21,712 nucleotides of DNA from NCBI GenBank assembly GCA_934463115.1, contig CAKSIN010000033.1:1-21712 (forward strand), written 5' to 3'. Shown here piece by piece: positions 21,647 through 21,712 of the stretch. Made by a program: the position numbers and the translations under genes. Under the pieces are notes generated by a model. It was not told where the DNA came from. It worked only from the letters and a program-made list of their open reading frames with translations, and made no database searches. This DNA is from an uncultured Clostridia bacterium (GTDB lineage Bacteria; Bacillota; Clostridia; UMGS1810). Every line of letters starts with the position of its first letter. Position 1 is the stretch's first letter.

Positions 21647-21712
21647 ATGTGGTTTAAAAATGGAAATTTCGCATAATACTGCAGAAAATTCTGCGAATAT
21701 ACGACCGTATAA

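Noticed and set aside
21626..21712. Complete tRNA gene on the minus strand
   Set aside because: Only the T arm and a 3' acceptor-like strand can be matched; no partner acceptor strand, D arm or anticodon arm is present.

Overview
The window looks like chromosomal DNA of an uncultured or gut-type Clostridia (Bacillota). The evidence is strong GGAGG ribosome binding sites, TTGACA-17-TATAAT-type promoters, a RodA/DagK-family pair, a DUF5685 protein, and tightly packed housekeeping operons with 1-10 bp overlaps. The host genes have moderate GC. The stretch from about 3.9 to 6.8 kb is visibly AT-richer and carries a different kind of gene. No rRNA, complete tRNA, CRISPR array or intact transposase gene was seen.

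Layout. (1) 74-2764, minus strand: rodA (cell elongation), a diacylglycerol-kinase-family lipid kinase and an unrecognised 174-residue protein. (2) 2914-3756, plus strand: a DUF5685 protein with a promoter divergent from rodA. (3) 3757-6834: an accessory island. It holds a possible relaxase scrap, an intact AbiEi/AbiEii type IV toxin-antitoxin pair behind a promoter sitting in a perfect 15-bp inverted repeat, a broken N-terminal piece of an N-6 DNA methylase, a relE-like scrap, and an intact Phd/YefM-RelE/ParE pair. That last pair is bracketed by two 44-bp direct repeats, each preceded by a terminator and followed by a promoter. (4) 6835-7939: a J-domain protein with a Cys-rich tail, and a small membrane protein. 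(5) 8017-16516: tyrS with its own promoter, then thrC, ispD, ispF, fhs, tsaE, tsaB, rpiB, upp and a COG2426 membrane protein, mostly with coupled or nearly coupled starts. (6) 16517-17308: a 792-bp non-coding block packed with palindromic repeats, including two copies of an element sharing a 194-bp core I read as identical. (7) 17309-21626: metK, a small membrane-anchored protein coupled to a TIGR01212 radical SAM protein, a CaCA-family cation exchanger and a histidine phosphatase. The window ends with a tRNA T-arm-like scrap.

How the genes fit together. The 8-16.5 kb block is core metabolism and translation: tyrosine charging, threonine synthesis, two non-adjacent steps of the MEP isoprenoid route (IspD, IspF), one-carbon activation (Fhs), the t6A tRNA modification helpers (TsaE, TsaB), pentose phosphate isomerisation and uracil salvage. 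The island is a defence and stability hotspot with debris of at least three systems. The most unusual non-coding features are the metK-upstream palindromic repeats, the 44-bp repeats around the second toxin-antitoxin pair, and a 13-bp hairpin that buries the ribosome binding site of the gene after metK. All family calls were made from motifs by eye; no database search was run.
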